This document shows, one piece after another, positions 26,834 through 35,796 of a stretch of DNA of 64,000 nucleotides. Under the pieces are notes generated by a model. That model searched no databases. It worked only from the letters and a program-made list of their open reading frames with translations, and was not told the origin of the DNA. Made by a program: the position numbers and the translations under genes. The number at the start of each line of letters is the position of its first letter. Position 1 is the stretch's first letter. Source of the stretch: Mesorhizobium waimense (GTDB taxonomy: Bacteria; Pseudomonadota; Alphaproteobacteria; Rhizobiales; Rhizobiaceae); the NCBI RefSeq assembly GCF_003601975.1, contig NZ_QZWZ01000025.1, positions 1-64,000 of the forward strand, read 5' to 3'.

Positions 26834-27966
26834 ATGCGTCAGTTGCTGAATGCCAGAGATTACCGGGAGGCGGCACGCCGGCGTCTCCCGCGTTCCTTGT
26901 TCGAATATATCGATCGCGGCACGGAAGACGAGCTTGCTCTTTCTGTACTGCGCCGCAGTCTCGACGCAATTCAGCTGATGCCGCGCATGCTCACAGGTCA
27001 CGCCGAGCGCGACCTGAAGACATTGGTGCTCGGCCAGCAGACCGCAATGCTGGTCATCATAGCGCCAACGGCCCTTGCCGGTCTGGTGTCGCATGGTGGA
27101 GAGGTGAAGCTCGCCCGGGCCGCGGCACGCGCGAATATTCCCGTCTGCATTTCGACCCAGTCGGTGACCACCATCGAAGAGGTGCGCGACGGGGCGCCTG
27201 GTGCCTTGGTCTGGTTCCAGCTCTACATGTGGAAAGACCGCAATCTCTCCCGGCAGCTTCTGGAGCGGGTGGCCGCCAGCGGCGTGACCACGCTCGTCCT
27301 CACCGTCGATACGCCGGTGATCCCGCGGCGCGAATACAATGTCCGCAACGGCTTCTCGATTCCACTGCGATATACGGTTCGCGCCGGTGTCGACGTGATG
27401 ATGCATCCCCGGTGGATGTTCGGCGTGCTCTTGCGCTATCTGACGACCACCGGCATGCCGACCTATGGCCACTACCCCAAGGAATTCGCAGCGCGATTAT
27501 CAGGCCTTCGGTCGCGGACGCGGTGAAGCTCGAAAACCAACTGAACTGGTATGATGTGCGCCAGCTCCGGCAGTGGTGGAAGGGCGAACTCGTCATCAAG
27601 GGCATTCTCAGTGTCGAGGATGCCCGCAAATCCCGTGAGATTGGAACGGACGGTATCGTCGTGTCCGCGCATGGCGGTCGAAATATCGATTGCGCACCGA
27701 CGCCCGCCAAAGTTCTTCCCGGCATCGTGGATGCGGTCGGCCAGAAAATCGAGATCTTGGCGGATAGTGGTGTTATGCGCGGCAGCGACGTTCTAAAATA
27801 TGTCTCGCTTGGCGCGAAGTCAGTGATGCTGGGCCGACTTCCTTTGTGGGGACTGGCATCCGCCGGTGAACCCAGAGCGGACGCCGTGCTCGAGATGATG
27901 AGGACCGAAATCGACATCACTCTCGCCATGCTTGGCGCTCAAACTCCGCGGGAGTTGCAGTCTTGA
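26834..27966 (+). pseudogene. FMN-dependent alpha-hydroxy-acid dehydrogenase (LldD/MdlB family), frameshifted
   Basis: The first frame gives 218 family-like residues (IAPTALAGLVSHGGEVKLA, VLTVDTPV) up to HYPKEF, then falls into unrelated residues and stops at 27526. From about 27488 the +2 frame resumes the family (RPSVADAVKLENQ, LVIKGILSVEDA, VVSAHGGRN, ADSGVMRGSD, AKSVMLGR) to the stop at 27966. Deletion of one base near 27487 explains both halves; an intact gene would give about 378 residues. Catalytic Lys, His and Arg (IKG, AHGGR) are preserved, so the loss looks recent or is a sequencing error. It would oxidise an L-2-hydroxy acid such as lactate or mandelate. Confidence 0.85.
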
Positions 27967-28139
27967 AGGTCGGGTCCATCGAGCAGTGGAAGGCCGAGGG
28001 CGCCATGGATGCGCGACGGCTCTTGGCGGAGTACGAGGAGCCAAAGCTCGATGAAGCCAAAGACGAAGAACTGCGCGCCTACATCGATCGACGCTCGCGT
28101 GAGATTCCGGCTGTCGACGCACTCAATGAGGACCACTAA
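27963..28139 (+). pseudogene. C-terminal remnant of an MttB-family (trimethylamine/betaine:corrinoid) methyltransferase
   Basis: The 58-codon frame, from a TTG inside the preceding gene's stop, contains EQWKAEGAMDA, RRLLAEYEEPKLDEA, KDEELRAYIDRR and REIPA. This is the usual end of MttB-superfamily proteins, which are normally about 500 residues; about ten residues between the first two blocks also seem to be missing. Non-pyrrolysine MttB proteins demethylate glycine betaine, proline betaine or carnitine. The fragment sits 4 bases before the HpbD-like gene, so an ancestral locus probably had an intact mttB there. Similarity is judged by eye. Confidence 0.6.
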
Positions 28140-28143
28140 TCAA

Positions 28144-29253
28144 ATGCGCATTCGCTCCATCAACGTATACCGGGCGCTCCTGCCGGTCAAAGGCGGCGCG
28201 TATCGCATGGCGAGCGATACGGTTCAGAATCTCGATAGCACACTTGTTGAGGTAACCACTGAAGATGGACTGACTGGCTGGGGGGAGACTTGCCCCGTCG
28301 GACCGGTCTATCAAGCACACCACGCCTTGGGTGCCCGCGCCGCAATAGCCGAGATCGCCCCCGGCCTGATTGGCGAGCAGACCCAGTCGGTGCGTCATCT
28401 CGCCAAGCGAATGGATGAGCGTCTAACCGGCCATGGCTACGCCAAGGCGGCGCTCGACATAGCCTTGCTCGACATCATTGGCCAACGCCTGGGCGTTCCG
28501 GTTTCGACTCTGCTGGGCGGCGCGCTTACTGACCGAGTGCCCTCCTACTACTCCACCATTGTCGGCACTCCCGATGAGACTGCGCGTATCGCGGCCGACA
28601 AGGTCAAGGCGGGTTACCCGCGTCTCCAGATCAAGATCGGTGGCCACAATCTCGAACAGGACGTCGCAACCGTGCATAAGGTATGGGAGGCTGTTGGCTT
28701 CAAGGCCCGCTTGGCGGTGGACGGCAATCGCGGTTTGACCGTAGTGTCGGCCCTTCACTTCGACCGGCTCTGCCAATCCATTCCGTTCGTGTTCGAGCAG
28801 CCATGCAACAGCATGGAAGAGATCGTAACTCTCAAAGGCAGGCTTACCCATCCCGTCTATCTGGACGAGAACACCGAAGACCTGAATGCGGTATTGCGGG
28901 CGATCTCAGCGGGCATCGCGGACGGTTTTGGCCTCAAAGTCACTCGCCTCGGCGGGCTGACCAAAATGATGATCGTTCGCGACATGTGTTCAATCCGATC
29001 GTTGCCGCACACCTGTGACGACGCGTGGGGCGGCGACATAATCGCTGCGGCCTGCACGCATCTTGCATCGACAGTCGAGCCAAGTCGCTTTGAAGGCGCC
29101 TGGATTGCGCAAGAATACATTGATGGGCACTACGACAATACGAACCCTGTGGTCATAGAAAACGGCCATATCGCCGTGCCGCAGCGACCGGGCCTCGGGG
29201 TCAAGCCAGAAGCTGGCGTCTTTGGCGCCCCGGTAGCGAGCTATGGTTGCTGA
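28144..29253 (+). CDS. hpbD: Enolase-superfamily (MR/MLE) racemase, hydroxyproline betaine 2-epimerase-like
   Basis: 369 residues. The barrel carries Lys164 (LQIKIGG) and Lys265 (GFGLKVTR) as the paired acid/base lysines of a 1,1-proton-transfer racemase, with metal ligands Asp193, Glu218 and Asp241. Tyr56, Asp292/Asp293 and Trp320 fall at positions that, as I recall, line the betaine pocket of Pelagibaca HpbD, which epimerises trans-4-hydroxy-L-proline betaine. The N-terminal GWGETCPVGP and CDDAWGGDI segments are also HpbD-like. The alternative is a cis-3-hydroxyproline dehydratase-type homologue. The ATG at 28144 follows the MttB remnant by 4 bases. Confidence 0.85.
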   Translation: MRIRSINVYRALLPVKGGAYRMASDTVQNLDSTLVEVTTEDGLTGWGETCPVGPVYQAHHALGARAAIAEIAPGLIGEQTQSVRHLAKRMDERLTGHGYAKAALDIALLDIIGQRLGVPVSTLLGGALTDRVPSYYSTIVGTPDETARIAADKVKAGYPRLQIKIGGHNLEQDVATVHKVWEAVGFKARLAVDGNRGLTVVSALHFDRLCQSIPFVFEQPCNSMEEIVTLKGRLTHPVYLDENTEDLNAVLRAISAGIADGFGLKVTRLGGLTKMMIVRDMCSIRSLPHTCDDAWGGDIIAAACTHLASTVEPSRFEGAWIAQEYIDGHYDNTNPVVIENGHIAVPQRPGLGVKPEAGVFGAPVASYGC

Positions 29254-29402
29254 TGAACGCATCTGCCCGCATTTACGAAACCAGCAGCCGCGTCCACCCT
29301 GACGCTGCGCTTCTTGGTGCTCTTGCCCTTGCCGGCCGCGTGCCTGAGGCACGGGAGGAGGCCGGTCTTTATCTTGCGGGTAATCCAATGGAGGATCGGT
29401 GA
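29253..29402 (+). CDS. Small ORF, possible TPR-like remnant
   Basis: Forty-nine codons starting inside the hpbD-like stop (TGATG). The segment HPDAALLGALALAGRVPEA, then REEAGLYL, resembles one helix-turn-helix of the C-terminal TPR repeats seen in the nearby cyclases. It could be a truncated gene end or a chance frame; there is no ribosome site of its own beyond the coupling. Confidence 0.25.
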   Translation: MNASARIYETSSRVHPDAALLGALALAGRVPEAREEAGLYLAGNPMEDR

Positions 29403-29799
29403 GACGGCGGCGAATTCGCCCTTTAGAGATATGAGTACTGCACAGCTCTTTGTTAATGGCTGGCGTCTGGCGGGCTTGCCAGATTAGGTGGCATTGCAAG
29501 GGGGTCGTTTTCCACGGACCTGGCAATTAATCTATGTCGAAAGAGTCAAACTTGAAGAAGCGGACCTACTGCTCCCGCCCCCATTCCTGACATAGCCGCC
29601 ACTGCTCAGAATTCACTTGCTGAGCCGGCTTCCACTGTAGGGATCCTCACTTCAGCGCTTGACCTCAGCTCTTCGTTCGTTAGCGGGAGCTTCGCGCGGC
29701 GTCACAACCATATGCGTCATAGCGTCCAATCCTCTGCGACAGCGGCCCGCCAATACCGGGGCGATCAGCGGCTCACATCTCCCTTTGCGCCGAGCTGTA
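29403..29799. other. Intergenic stretch without recognised gene
   Basis: About 400 bases between the catabolic island and the 3' end of the first adenylate cyclase. I see no convincing coding frame, RNA or repeat. It is the likely boundary between the catabolic region and the accessory region. Confidence 0.5.
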
Positions 29800-31731
29800 C
29801 TATGGCTGCCCGAGAGGCTGCGCCTCCCCCGCCTCGCACTCCGGCAGCCGCACAGGTTTGGCGAGTTTCGCCAGCACCTCGGGCTTGGCGCAAGCCGGAA
29901 AGCCGGCGAGCGGCATTGTTTCAACAAACCGGCTGCGCTCTTTAGTGCTCAAGCCGACTTCATTAATCATGCTCTCGACGGTCAGGTCCGGGTACTGGTT
30001 GAGAGTTTCCCTAACCGAAGCCTTCGCCTCATCCATTCGACCCAGAGCCGCGAGGGAGCTGCTAAGCACCACCCACTTCCACTTGTCGTAGTTGTTAGGC
30101 GTCATGCGCTCCAGCATCTTCAACGCGTCCTCATACCGGCCGGCCATAAAATAGGCAGGGGCGAAGAAGTTGGACGTCCACATCGGGTAGTTCGGGTCGA
30201 GCCGCATCACTTGATCGACCATCTGAGCGCCGCGTTCGGGTTCACCGAAGCGTGCCGCATAGCCGGTATAGAATGTCAGGATTTCGGACGAACCGGGAGC
30301 AAGACGAAGGGCCGTGTCCAGCTCAGCCTTGGCGCGAGCGATGTCGCCCTTGTTGCTGAGGCTCATACCAAACACGGCGTGTGCCTCAGCGTCACTTGGA
30401 TCGAGCCGCACCGCGCGTTCGGCCACATCGGCAGCCGCCTTGATCTCGCTCTCGGGATTGATACCGAAGCCAGCCAATATAACGTGAGCATGATAAAGTT
30501 CTACCCAGGCGCGGGCCAGTCCGGGGTCCAGCTCGACGGCGCGGTTGAGAAGCGCGATGGCCTCCTCCTCATCCGCTATGGTGATCTCTTCAATCTTCTC
30601 GGTCCCGAGCAGATAATAATCATAAGCATTCAGGTTTTCAGGTCGTTTACGTTTGGCCGCGGCCCGCCCGGCCGCCTGAATCAACCCTACGCCGCCGCCC
30701 AGACGGTTGGTGACTTGCTCTGCAATCTCGGTCTGGACGGCGAACACATCCTCAGCGGGCCGGTCCCAACGATCCGACCAAAGATGGTTGCCGGTTTGTG
30801 CATCGATCAACTGCGCGGTGACCCGCACCCGCCCGTTTTGTCGCTGGATAGAGCCTTCCAGTACGAAGCCGACATGGAGCGCACTTGCGACCTGGCGGGC
30901 ATCCACCGGCTTGCCTTTGTAAACTTCCGTCGAATTCCGGGCCACGACCTCAAGTTCGGGAAACCGCGCGAGGTCGGTGATGATATCCTCAGTCAAGCCA
31001 TCGGCCAAACGACCGGTGACCTCGTCGTCGCCATAATTATTGAAGGGCAGCACCGCGACCGACGGCTTGGCCCCCAGCGGCGCGGGCTGAAAGAACCACC
31101 AGGTCCCTCCACCCGCCAGAGCCAGCACCACGAGGGCCGCCGCAGCCGTCCTGGTCCAGCGCGGCATCGCCTTGCGTAAGGTCCAGCGCACCCGCTTGCC
31201 ATCAAGCCTGAGCCGGTACATCCGCACGGGGCGGTTGATATTCTTGACTTGCTGCTCGCCAACGAAATCGAGTGGCCAATCAAGCTTGCCCTGCAAATGG
31301 TCGTAGGCCGTACCTGACACCACTACCCCGCCCGGCTCAGCAAGCTGCTCTATGCGAGCGGCGATATTGACGCCGTCGCCATACACATCGCCATCCACCA
31401 GCGCCACATCGCCAAGATTTATCCCGATGCGGAACACAATCCGCTCATGCTCCGGCAATCCACCATTGCGAGCGGCCACAGCTTTTTGAATTTCGGCTGC
31501 GCAGATCACCGCATCGACCACGCTGTCGAAGACGACAAGTGCGCCATCTCCTAACAGCTTGACAATTCGACCCTGGTGCAGAGCGATCGCCGTATCGGTT
31601 ACGTCGGCCCGGACAGCTTTCAGGCGTCCGATGGTGCCAGCTTCGTCAATCTCGATCGCCTTTGAATAGCCGACCATATCCGCTGCAAGGATCGCCAGCA
31701 GTTTCCGGTTCAATGGAGGGACGATCATCAT
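29800..31731 (-). CDS. Class III adenylate cyclase with TPR repeats
   Basis: 643 residues. The N-terminal cyclase domain has the metal-binding Asp18 (ILAADMVGYS) and Asp62 (LLGDGALVVFD), Lys58 and Asp119 for adenine recognition, and Asn122/Arg126 (VNIAAR) for transition-state binding, so it looks active. One membrane helix (about 192-213) separates it from a periplasmic TolB-like region (PSVAVLPFNNYGDD...LADGLTEDI) and C-terminal TPR repeats from about 365 to 600. This architecture is expanded in rhizobia. It is divergent from a truncated MAPEG gene and a second cyclase of the same plan. Confidence 0.92.
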   Translation of the reverse strand: MMIVPPLNRKLLAILAADMVGYSKAIEIDEAGTIGRLKAVRADVTDTAIALHQGRIVKLLGDGALVVFDSVVDAVICAAEIQKAVAARNGGLPEHERIVFRIGINLGDVALVDGDVYGDGVNIAARIEQLAEPGGVVVSGTAYDHLQGKLDWPLDFVGEQQVKNINRPVRMYRLRLDGKRVRWTLRKAMPRWTRTAAAALVVLALAGGGTWWFFQPAPLGAKPSVAVLPFNNYGDDEVTGRLADGLTEDIITDLARFPELEVVARNSTEVYKGKPVDARQVASALHVGFVLEGSIQRQNGRVRVTAQLIDAQTGNHLWSDRWDRPAEDVFAVQTEIAEQVTNRLGGGVGLIQAAGRAAAKRKRPENLNAYDYYLLGTEKIEEITIADEEEAIALLNRAVELDPGLARAWVELYHAHVILAGFGINPESEIKAAADVAERAVRLDPSDAEAHAVFGMSLSNKGDIARAKAELDTALRLAPGSSEILTFYTGYAARFGEPERGAQMVDQVMRLDPNYPMWTSNFFAPAYFMAGRYEDALKMLERMTPNNYDKWKWVVLSSSLAALGRMDEAKASVRETLNQYPDLTVESMINEVGLSTKERSRFVETMPLAGFPACAKPEVLAKLAKPVRLPECEAGEAQPLGQP

Positions 31732-31867
31732 CCGGCCCCGGACCCAACATGGCTAAAATGGTACACCTAACGCAGCGCCCTGACGAGAGGCCCGCCCCGC
31801 TAACGCTGGACGTAAGGGTCGGCTTTCTTGCCCTGGGCACTGGGCCTGCTGATCGTAATGGAAATCA

Positions 31868-32185
31868 GTGATCTCGGGACAAGTCGCGGCAAACGGCTTT
31901 ACGCCAGATAACGCAGCACTCTCCCCCTTCATGCAGAGGTTGGCCCGAGCCCACGCCAACTGCATAGAAGGGCTTCCAATCTTCGGAGGTCTGCTCGGGG
32001 TCGCGATCATTATTTCAAAGACAGATGTCACGGATCCCCTGGCCTCCACGCTGTTAGGCGCACGGATAGTGCAGTCGGTGATCCACCTCGTCTCGACCAA
32101 CCAACTCGCGGTCAGTCTCAGGTTCACCGCGTTCGCCGTGCAAATGGTGATTGGTGCGTATTGGTGCTGGGTGCTGTTGATCTGA
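31868..32185 (+). pseudogene. MAPEG-family membrane protein, N-terminally truncated
   Basis: About 105 residues from a GTG. The pattern RLARAHANCIEGLPIFGGLLGV followed by two more hydrophobic helices (ending VQMVIGAYWCWVLL) matches the last three helices of MAPEG proteins (microsomal glutathione transferase/eicosanoid type, usually 125-150 residues). The first helix is missing, and an in-frame stop (TAA at 31856) lies just upstream. It is therefore either a broken gene or a short variant. Confidence 0.6.
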
Positions 32186-32325
32186 AGAGTGGCGAAACCC
32201 CCGTTTCTACGAACTCCTTACGCGACGGCTTTTGCTGGATCCGGCTCACGGCGGACGCTGGTGAGGTCAGTCGTTTCATTTCAGCGCAACCAGTTCTATA
32301 ATCCGTCGGGGATGGGGCCAGATCG

Positions 32326-34494
32326 ATGGATCGCAAGCTTTCCGCCATTCTCGCCGCCGATGTTGTTGGCTATTCCACCCAGATGGAACGCGACGAGGCC
32401 GGCACGTTCGAGCGCCTTCGTGCTGGACGCAAGGAACTGTTCGAACCCGAGATTGCCCGCCACCACGGCCACATCTTCAAGCTGATAGGCGATGGACTGC
32501 TGGCCGAATTCGGCAGCGTCGTGGACGCGGTCGAATGTGGCGTGTCGTTGCAGCGCGGCCTAGTGGAACGCAACGCCGCCGTTTCCGAAGATCATCGGAT
32601 TCACGTCAGGATCGGGATCAATCTCGGCGAGGTGATTGTCGAGGGCGAGGACCGGTATGGCGAGGGCGTCAACGTCGCTGCGAGGCTTCAACAGCTAGCG
32701 GAACCTGGCGGCATTTGCGTCTCAGGAAAGGTCGCCAAAGAGGTCGAGAAGAAGTTGGCTTTCGGCTTTGAGCCGATGGGCGAACAGAAGCTGAAAAACA
32801 TCGCCGAACCGGTGCAGGCATACCGGGTGCTGCTTGATCCCGCGGTGGCGGGAAAACCTAGGGATGATGTCAATCGACACCCACGCTTCTGGCGCTATCT
32901 GGCCGTCTCTGTTGGGGTCTTTGTTGTCGCAATCGGCCTTGCAGCAGCCTGGTGGCGACCGTGGGAGCCGACGATTCGGCCCGCCGCTTTGGCAGCCAAC
33001 GCGAAAGCCGACGCCCGGCCATCCCTCGTCGTGCTTCCATTTGACAATCTCAGCGACGACAAGGCGCAAGGCTATCTGGCAGACGGTTTCACCGAAGACC
33101 TGACCACGGAACTTGCACGCATACCCGGCCTGTTCGTCGTGTCGCGAAACGCGGCTTCAGCGTACAAGGGCAAGGAGACCAAGCCCGCAGAGATCGCCGC
33201 AGCGCTTGGTGTCCGGTACATGCTGGAGGGCTCGATACGTCGGGTCGGCGACGACATGCGTATCAACGCTCAATTGGTCGACGGCTCGACCACCGGACAT
33301 CTCTGGGCGGAACGTTTCGACGGCCAGTGGGCGGATGTCTTTGCGCTACAGGACAAGGTCGTCGCTAGCATCGCAGGCGCGCTCAAGCTCCGTCTCGTCA
33401 GCGCCCAAGGTAAGGCAGACTTCGCAGGAGGCACGCGCAACCCCGCAGCCTACGAAGCTTACCTCATGGGCATGGAAATCTATAACGGTCGCAATACTCC
33501 AGAGGAGTTTGCGCAGGCGGTGAGGTTATTCCAGCAGGCGCTGGAACTCGATCCGAATTTCGGCGCGGCGGCAGCATCGCTCGCATGGGCCTATTGGGAG
33601 ATGGACGGGCCGCGGGTCAAGGCTTTGGCCGTTTCGGACATTAGCGCGCTTTACAACGTCTACAAGTACCTGGAGCAGGCGGCCAAGCATCCTTCGCCCT
33701 CCTACTATCAGCTCGTCGCCAGTTTGCTGGTTCGCGAGCACCGGTCCGATGAGGCAGTCGCGGTTATGTTCAAGGCAGTGGCGCTCGACCCGAGCGATCC
33801 CCTGAACTATGTCGGGCTGGCAGAAGCCCTGAGTTTCAATGGCAGGCCGAACGAAGCGCGCGACTATCTCGACGCGGCCAACCGTGTCGACCCAGGCGGC
33901 AATGACCATCAGCACTACCAGACCGGGCTGGCTGCATTTGGCCAGGGTCGTTTCGAGGAAGCCGTCGACTACCTTGAAAGGATCGATCTCCAATCGCCCG
34001 ATCCTTGGCCGAAATTCTACGGCCTGCAGGTGTTGGTTTCGGCCTATGCACATCTGGGGCGCAGTGACCAGGTCGCCGCCTATAGCGACAGGCTAAGGAA
34101 CGTTATGTTGGAACGAAAGGATGGAGGGGCAAATCAACTGGTCACGCAGAGGTATTTTGTGTTCAAGAACCCGGCTGACATCGGCCGCCTGCTGGACGGC
34201 CTGGACAAGGCCGGTTTGCCGGAGTTGCCGGAACAGCTCGATTTGGATGCGAAGGACCGGCTTACCGGTTCGGAGATCAGGTCGCTCATCCTCGGTCGTG
34301 ACCTGCGCGGGGGAGGCGCATGGATAGATAAAAGGACCAGTTGGGTGCAGGAGAACTTCCTGTGCGACGCTATTCCGAGAGTTCAGACAACCTGCGGCGC
34401 GATCTTCCGTAATCCTGCCGGGACGCCGGAGCGGGGCCACGAGTATACGGCAGTTTTCCGTTTTGATCGTTTTGAGTTTTCGACCATCAAATGA
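32326..34494 (+). CDS. Class III adenylate cyclase with TPR repeats, second copy
   Basis: 722 residues with the same plan as the gene at 29800. Cyclase residues are Asp12 (LAADVVGYS), Lys52/Asp56 (FKLIGDGLLAEF) and Asn116/Arg120 (VNVAAR); the base-recognition position is Glu113 (YGEG) where the first copy has Asp. One transmembrane helix lies near 190-212, then a TolB-like domain (SLVVLPFDNLSDD, LADGFTEDL) and TPR repeats. It makes cAMP if active. The two cyclases are head to head around the MAPEG remnant and are clearly different in sequence, so this is an old duplication or two separate acquisitions. Confidence 0.92.
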   Translation: MDRKLSAILAADVVGYSTQMERDEAGTFERLRAGRKELFEPEIARHHGHIFKLIGDGLLAEFGSVVDAVECGVSLQRGLVERNAAVSEDHRIHVRIGINLGEVIVEGEDRYGEGVNVAARLQQLAEPGGICVSGKVAKEVEKKLAFGFEPMGEQKLKNIAEPVQAYRVLLDPAVAGKPRDDVNRHPRFWRYLAVSVGVFVVAIGLAAAWWRPWEPTIRPAALAANAKADARPSLVVLPFDNLSDDKAQGYLADGFTEDLTTELARIPGLFVVSRNAASAYKGKETKPAEIAAALGVRYMLEGSIRRVGDDMRINAQLVDGSTTGHLWAERFDGQWADVFALQDKVVASIAGALKLRLVSAQGKADFAGGTRNPAAYEAYLMGMEIYNGRNTPEEFAQAVRLFQQALELDPNFGAAAASLAWAYWEMDGPRVKALAVSDISALYNVYKYLEQAAKHPSPSYYQLVASLLVREHRSDEAVAVMFKAVALDPSDPLNYVGLAEALSFNGRPNEARDYLDAANRVDPGGNDHQHYQTGLAAFGQGRFEEAVDYLERIDLQSPDPWPKFYGLQVLVSAYAHLGRSDQVAAYSDRLRNVMLERKDGGANQLVTQRYFVFKNPADIGRLLDGLDKAGLPELPEQLDLDAKDRLTGSEIRSLILGRDLRGGGAWIDKRTSWVQENFLCDAIPRVQTTCGAIFRNPAGTPERGHEYTAVFRFDRFEFSTIK

Positions 34495-34714
34495 GACCAT
34501 TTGAGAAGTCGCGTTCCTCGGAAAAGTTAGTTGGCGCAAGCCGGACCTAGCGAGCGACAGCTTAGTTGTGGTCCTTTTTGACAGGCGAGCGAACCGCAAA
34601 ACTGCCCGCAACGAGGCCGGCGCTAAGGCATTGATATTGCTGTTTTCAAAACCTGGGGATTTTTGGAGCTACTCCCCAGCTTCGGAGAATGATGGACATT
34701 CGGAGAGCAGTTTG

Positions 34715-34741
34715 GGGGAGAATGGCGTTTCTGTTCTCCCC
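34715..34741. terminator. Hairpin, possible terminator
   Basis: An 8-bp perfect stem GGGGAGAA/TTCTCCCC with an 11-base loop, followed by GGCTTTTGG. It lies about 220 bases after the second cyclase stop. The weak T-run makes factor-independent termination uncertain. Confidence 0.35.
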
Positions 34742-34786
34742 GGCTTTTGGCCGCCATCCGGCAAACGCTGGTAACCAATTGATTAA

Positions 34787-34810
34787 GTGGTAGCGGGAGA
34801 GCGCTACCGC
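34787..34810. repeat. Strong short hairpin
   Basis: GGTAGCG-N6-CGCTACC is a perfect 7-bp inverted repeat that extends to 9 bp with one G-T pair. No T-run follows. It lies in the 750-base stretch 34495-35241, which holds no gene I can support. It might be a terminator stem, a structured RNA element or a protein site. Confidence 0.35.
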
Positions 34811-35241
34811 CTTTCCCCATACTCATCGACCTGTCGATTCAAGCTTCGTTGCTGCGGCTGAATGATGCAGATTCGGAAGTTGCTCTCGTTTTTGGCCCAA
34901 AACCGGCTCTCCCAAAGCTGACTTGGAAAAGGAAGCGCCCATCTGGCGGCTGTGAAGACCAAATGTGAACTCGGCGAGGCGCTTGACTGCCTCGACTGGT
35001 GGCAGTTGATCAAGCTCTAACTCCGGTAAGCTTCATTGAGGATCCGGCCCTAGGAGCCGTTCCTTGTCGCCGAAACGTTATTCTTCGGATCGTCCAGCCT
35101 CGTTGCCTGCCCGCATGGTTCACGTCGAACGGCTTTTCAAGCGTGTTGCCCGCGCTAGGTGGATGGTGGTGAACGGCTGTCAGTATCTGCTGGAGCGCGG
35201 CACCAATGGTCAGTCAGGCCTGTGGCGGGCCGAGGCAGTTT

Positions 35242-35451
35242 TCAAAGGATCTTGCTCGTGAGTTCTACAACAATCAGCGACCCGTCCGGCGACTCGCCCT
35301 CCGGTAAATGCACCACTCGCGAAACTCGTAGGTTGGCGGCGCTCCCGCCGATCGCCATTGACACGGTTTCGCCGATCCGTGGCAAGACCTGAAAGGTGAC
35401 ATCTTGGATGTACTGGCTGTCGTCGACCGACACGCGGCATTGCACAGACAT
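35242..35451 (-). CDS. Small hypothetical protein (69 aa)
   Basis: The reading frame starts with an ATG five bases after a strong GGGAGG site, which argues it is real. The protein (MSVQCRVSVDDSQYIQDVT..., then LPEGESPDGSLIVVELTSKIL) has alternating hydrophobic residues suggesting a small beta-rich fold. No cysteine motif, signal or membrane helix. I do not recognise the family. A second small gene with an equally strong ribosome site lies just upstream on the same strand. Confidence 0.55.
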   Translation of the reverse strand: MSVQCRVSVDDSQYIQDVTFQVLPRIGETVSMAIGGSAANLRVSRVVHLPEGESPDGSLIVVELTSKIL

Positions 35452-35586
35452 TAGAACCTCCCAATAGCTTGCGGCCTTCGCTCTGCCGCTGTGTCGTCGT
35501 TCCACAACGTGAGTGGTTTGGCCTTGTTCCGAGGATTCCGGGCAGCCTGTCGGTACAGGCAGCTGTCTGGCCTAGCGGAGGGCACG

Positions 35587-35796
35587 CTAAACTAAACCGC
35601 GCGGTCTGCCTCTTCGTCCTGGCCAGCTTTCCGAGGGGTTTGCGGTCAATCTGACGGTCCGCCGATCTCTTAGCCACAGCGACTTCGTGCTTGCCAATAG
35701 ATCTTCGCGAACGCCATTTTCAACAACCGCGCGGCCGTGTGCGGCAATCGCATAGTCGGCTCTGTTCGTTCGATAGTCTTCTTTTTGCGCAGACAT
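35587..35796 (-). CDS. Small hypothetical protein (69 aa)
   Basis: The ATG is preceded by GGGAGG at 6-base spacing. The N-terminal part (MSAQKEDYRTNRADYAIAAH, then GRAVVENGVREDLL) looks like a compact helical protein; the last 25 residues are Arg/Pro-rich and may reflect a shifted frame. Upstream, TACAAT (minus strand, 35886-35891) and the 12-mer GTGTACCATTTT could be promoter elements. Function unknown. Confidence 0.5.
   Translation of the reverse strand: MSAQKEDYRTNRADYAIAAHGRAVVENGVREDLLASTKSLWLRDRRTVRLTANPSESWPGRRGRPRGLV

Noticed and set aside
29659..31179. 506-codon plus-strand frame opposite the first cyclase
   Set aside because: The minus strand encodes a clear cyclase with all catalytic residues; this frame has no domain and no ribosome site.
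35064..35261. Plus-strand 65-codon frame before the small hypothetical genes
   Set aside because: No ribosome site, no recognisable domain, and it partly overlaps the better-supported minus-strand gene.
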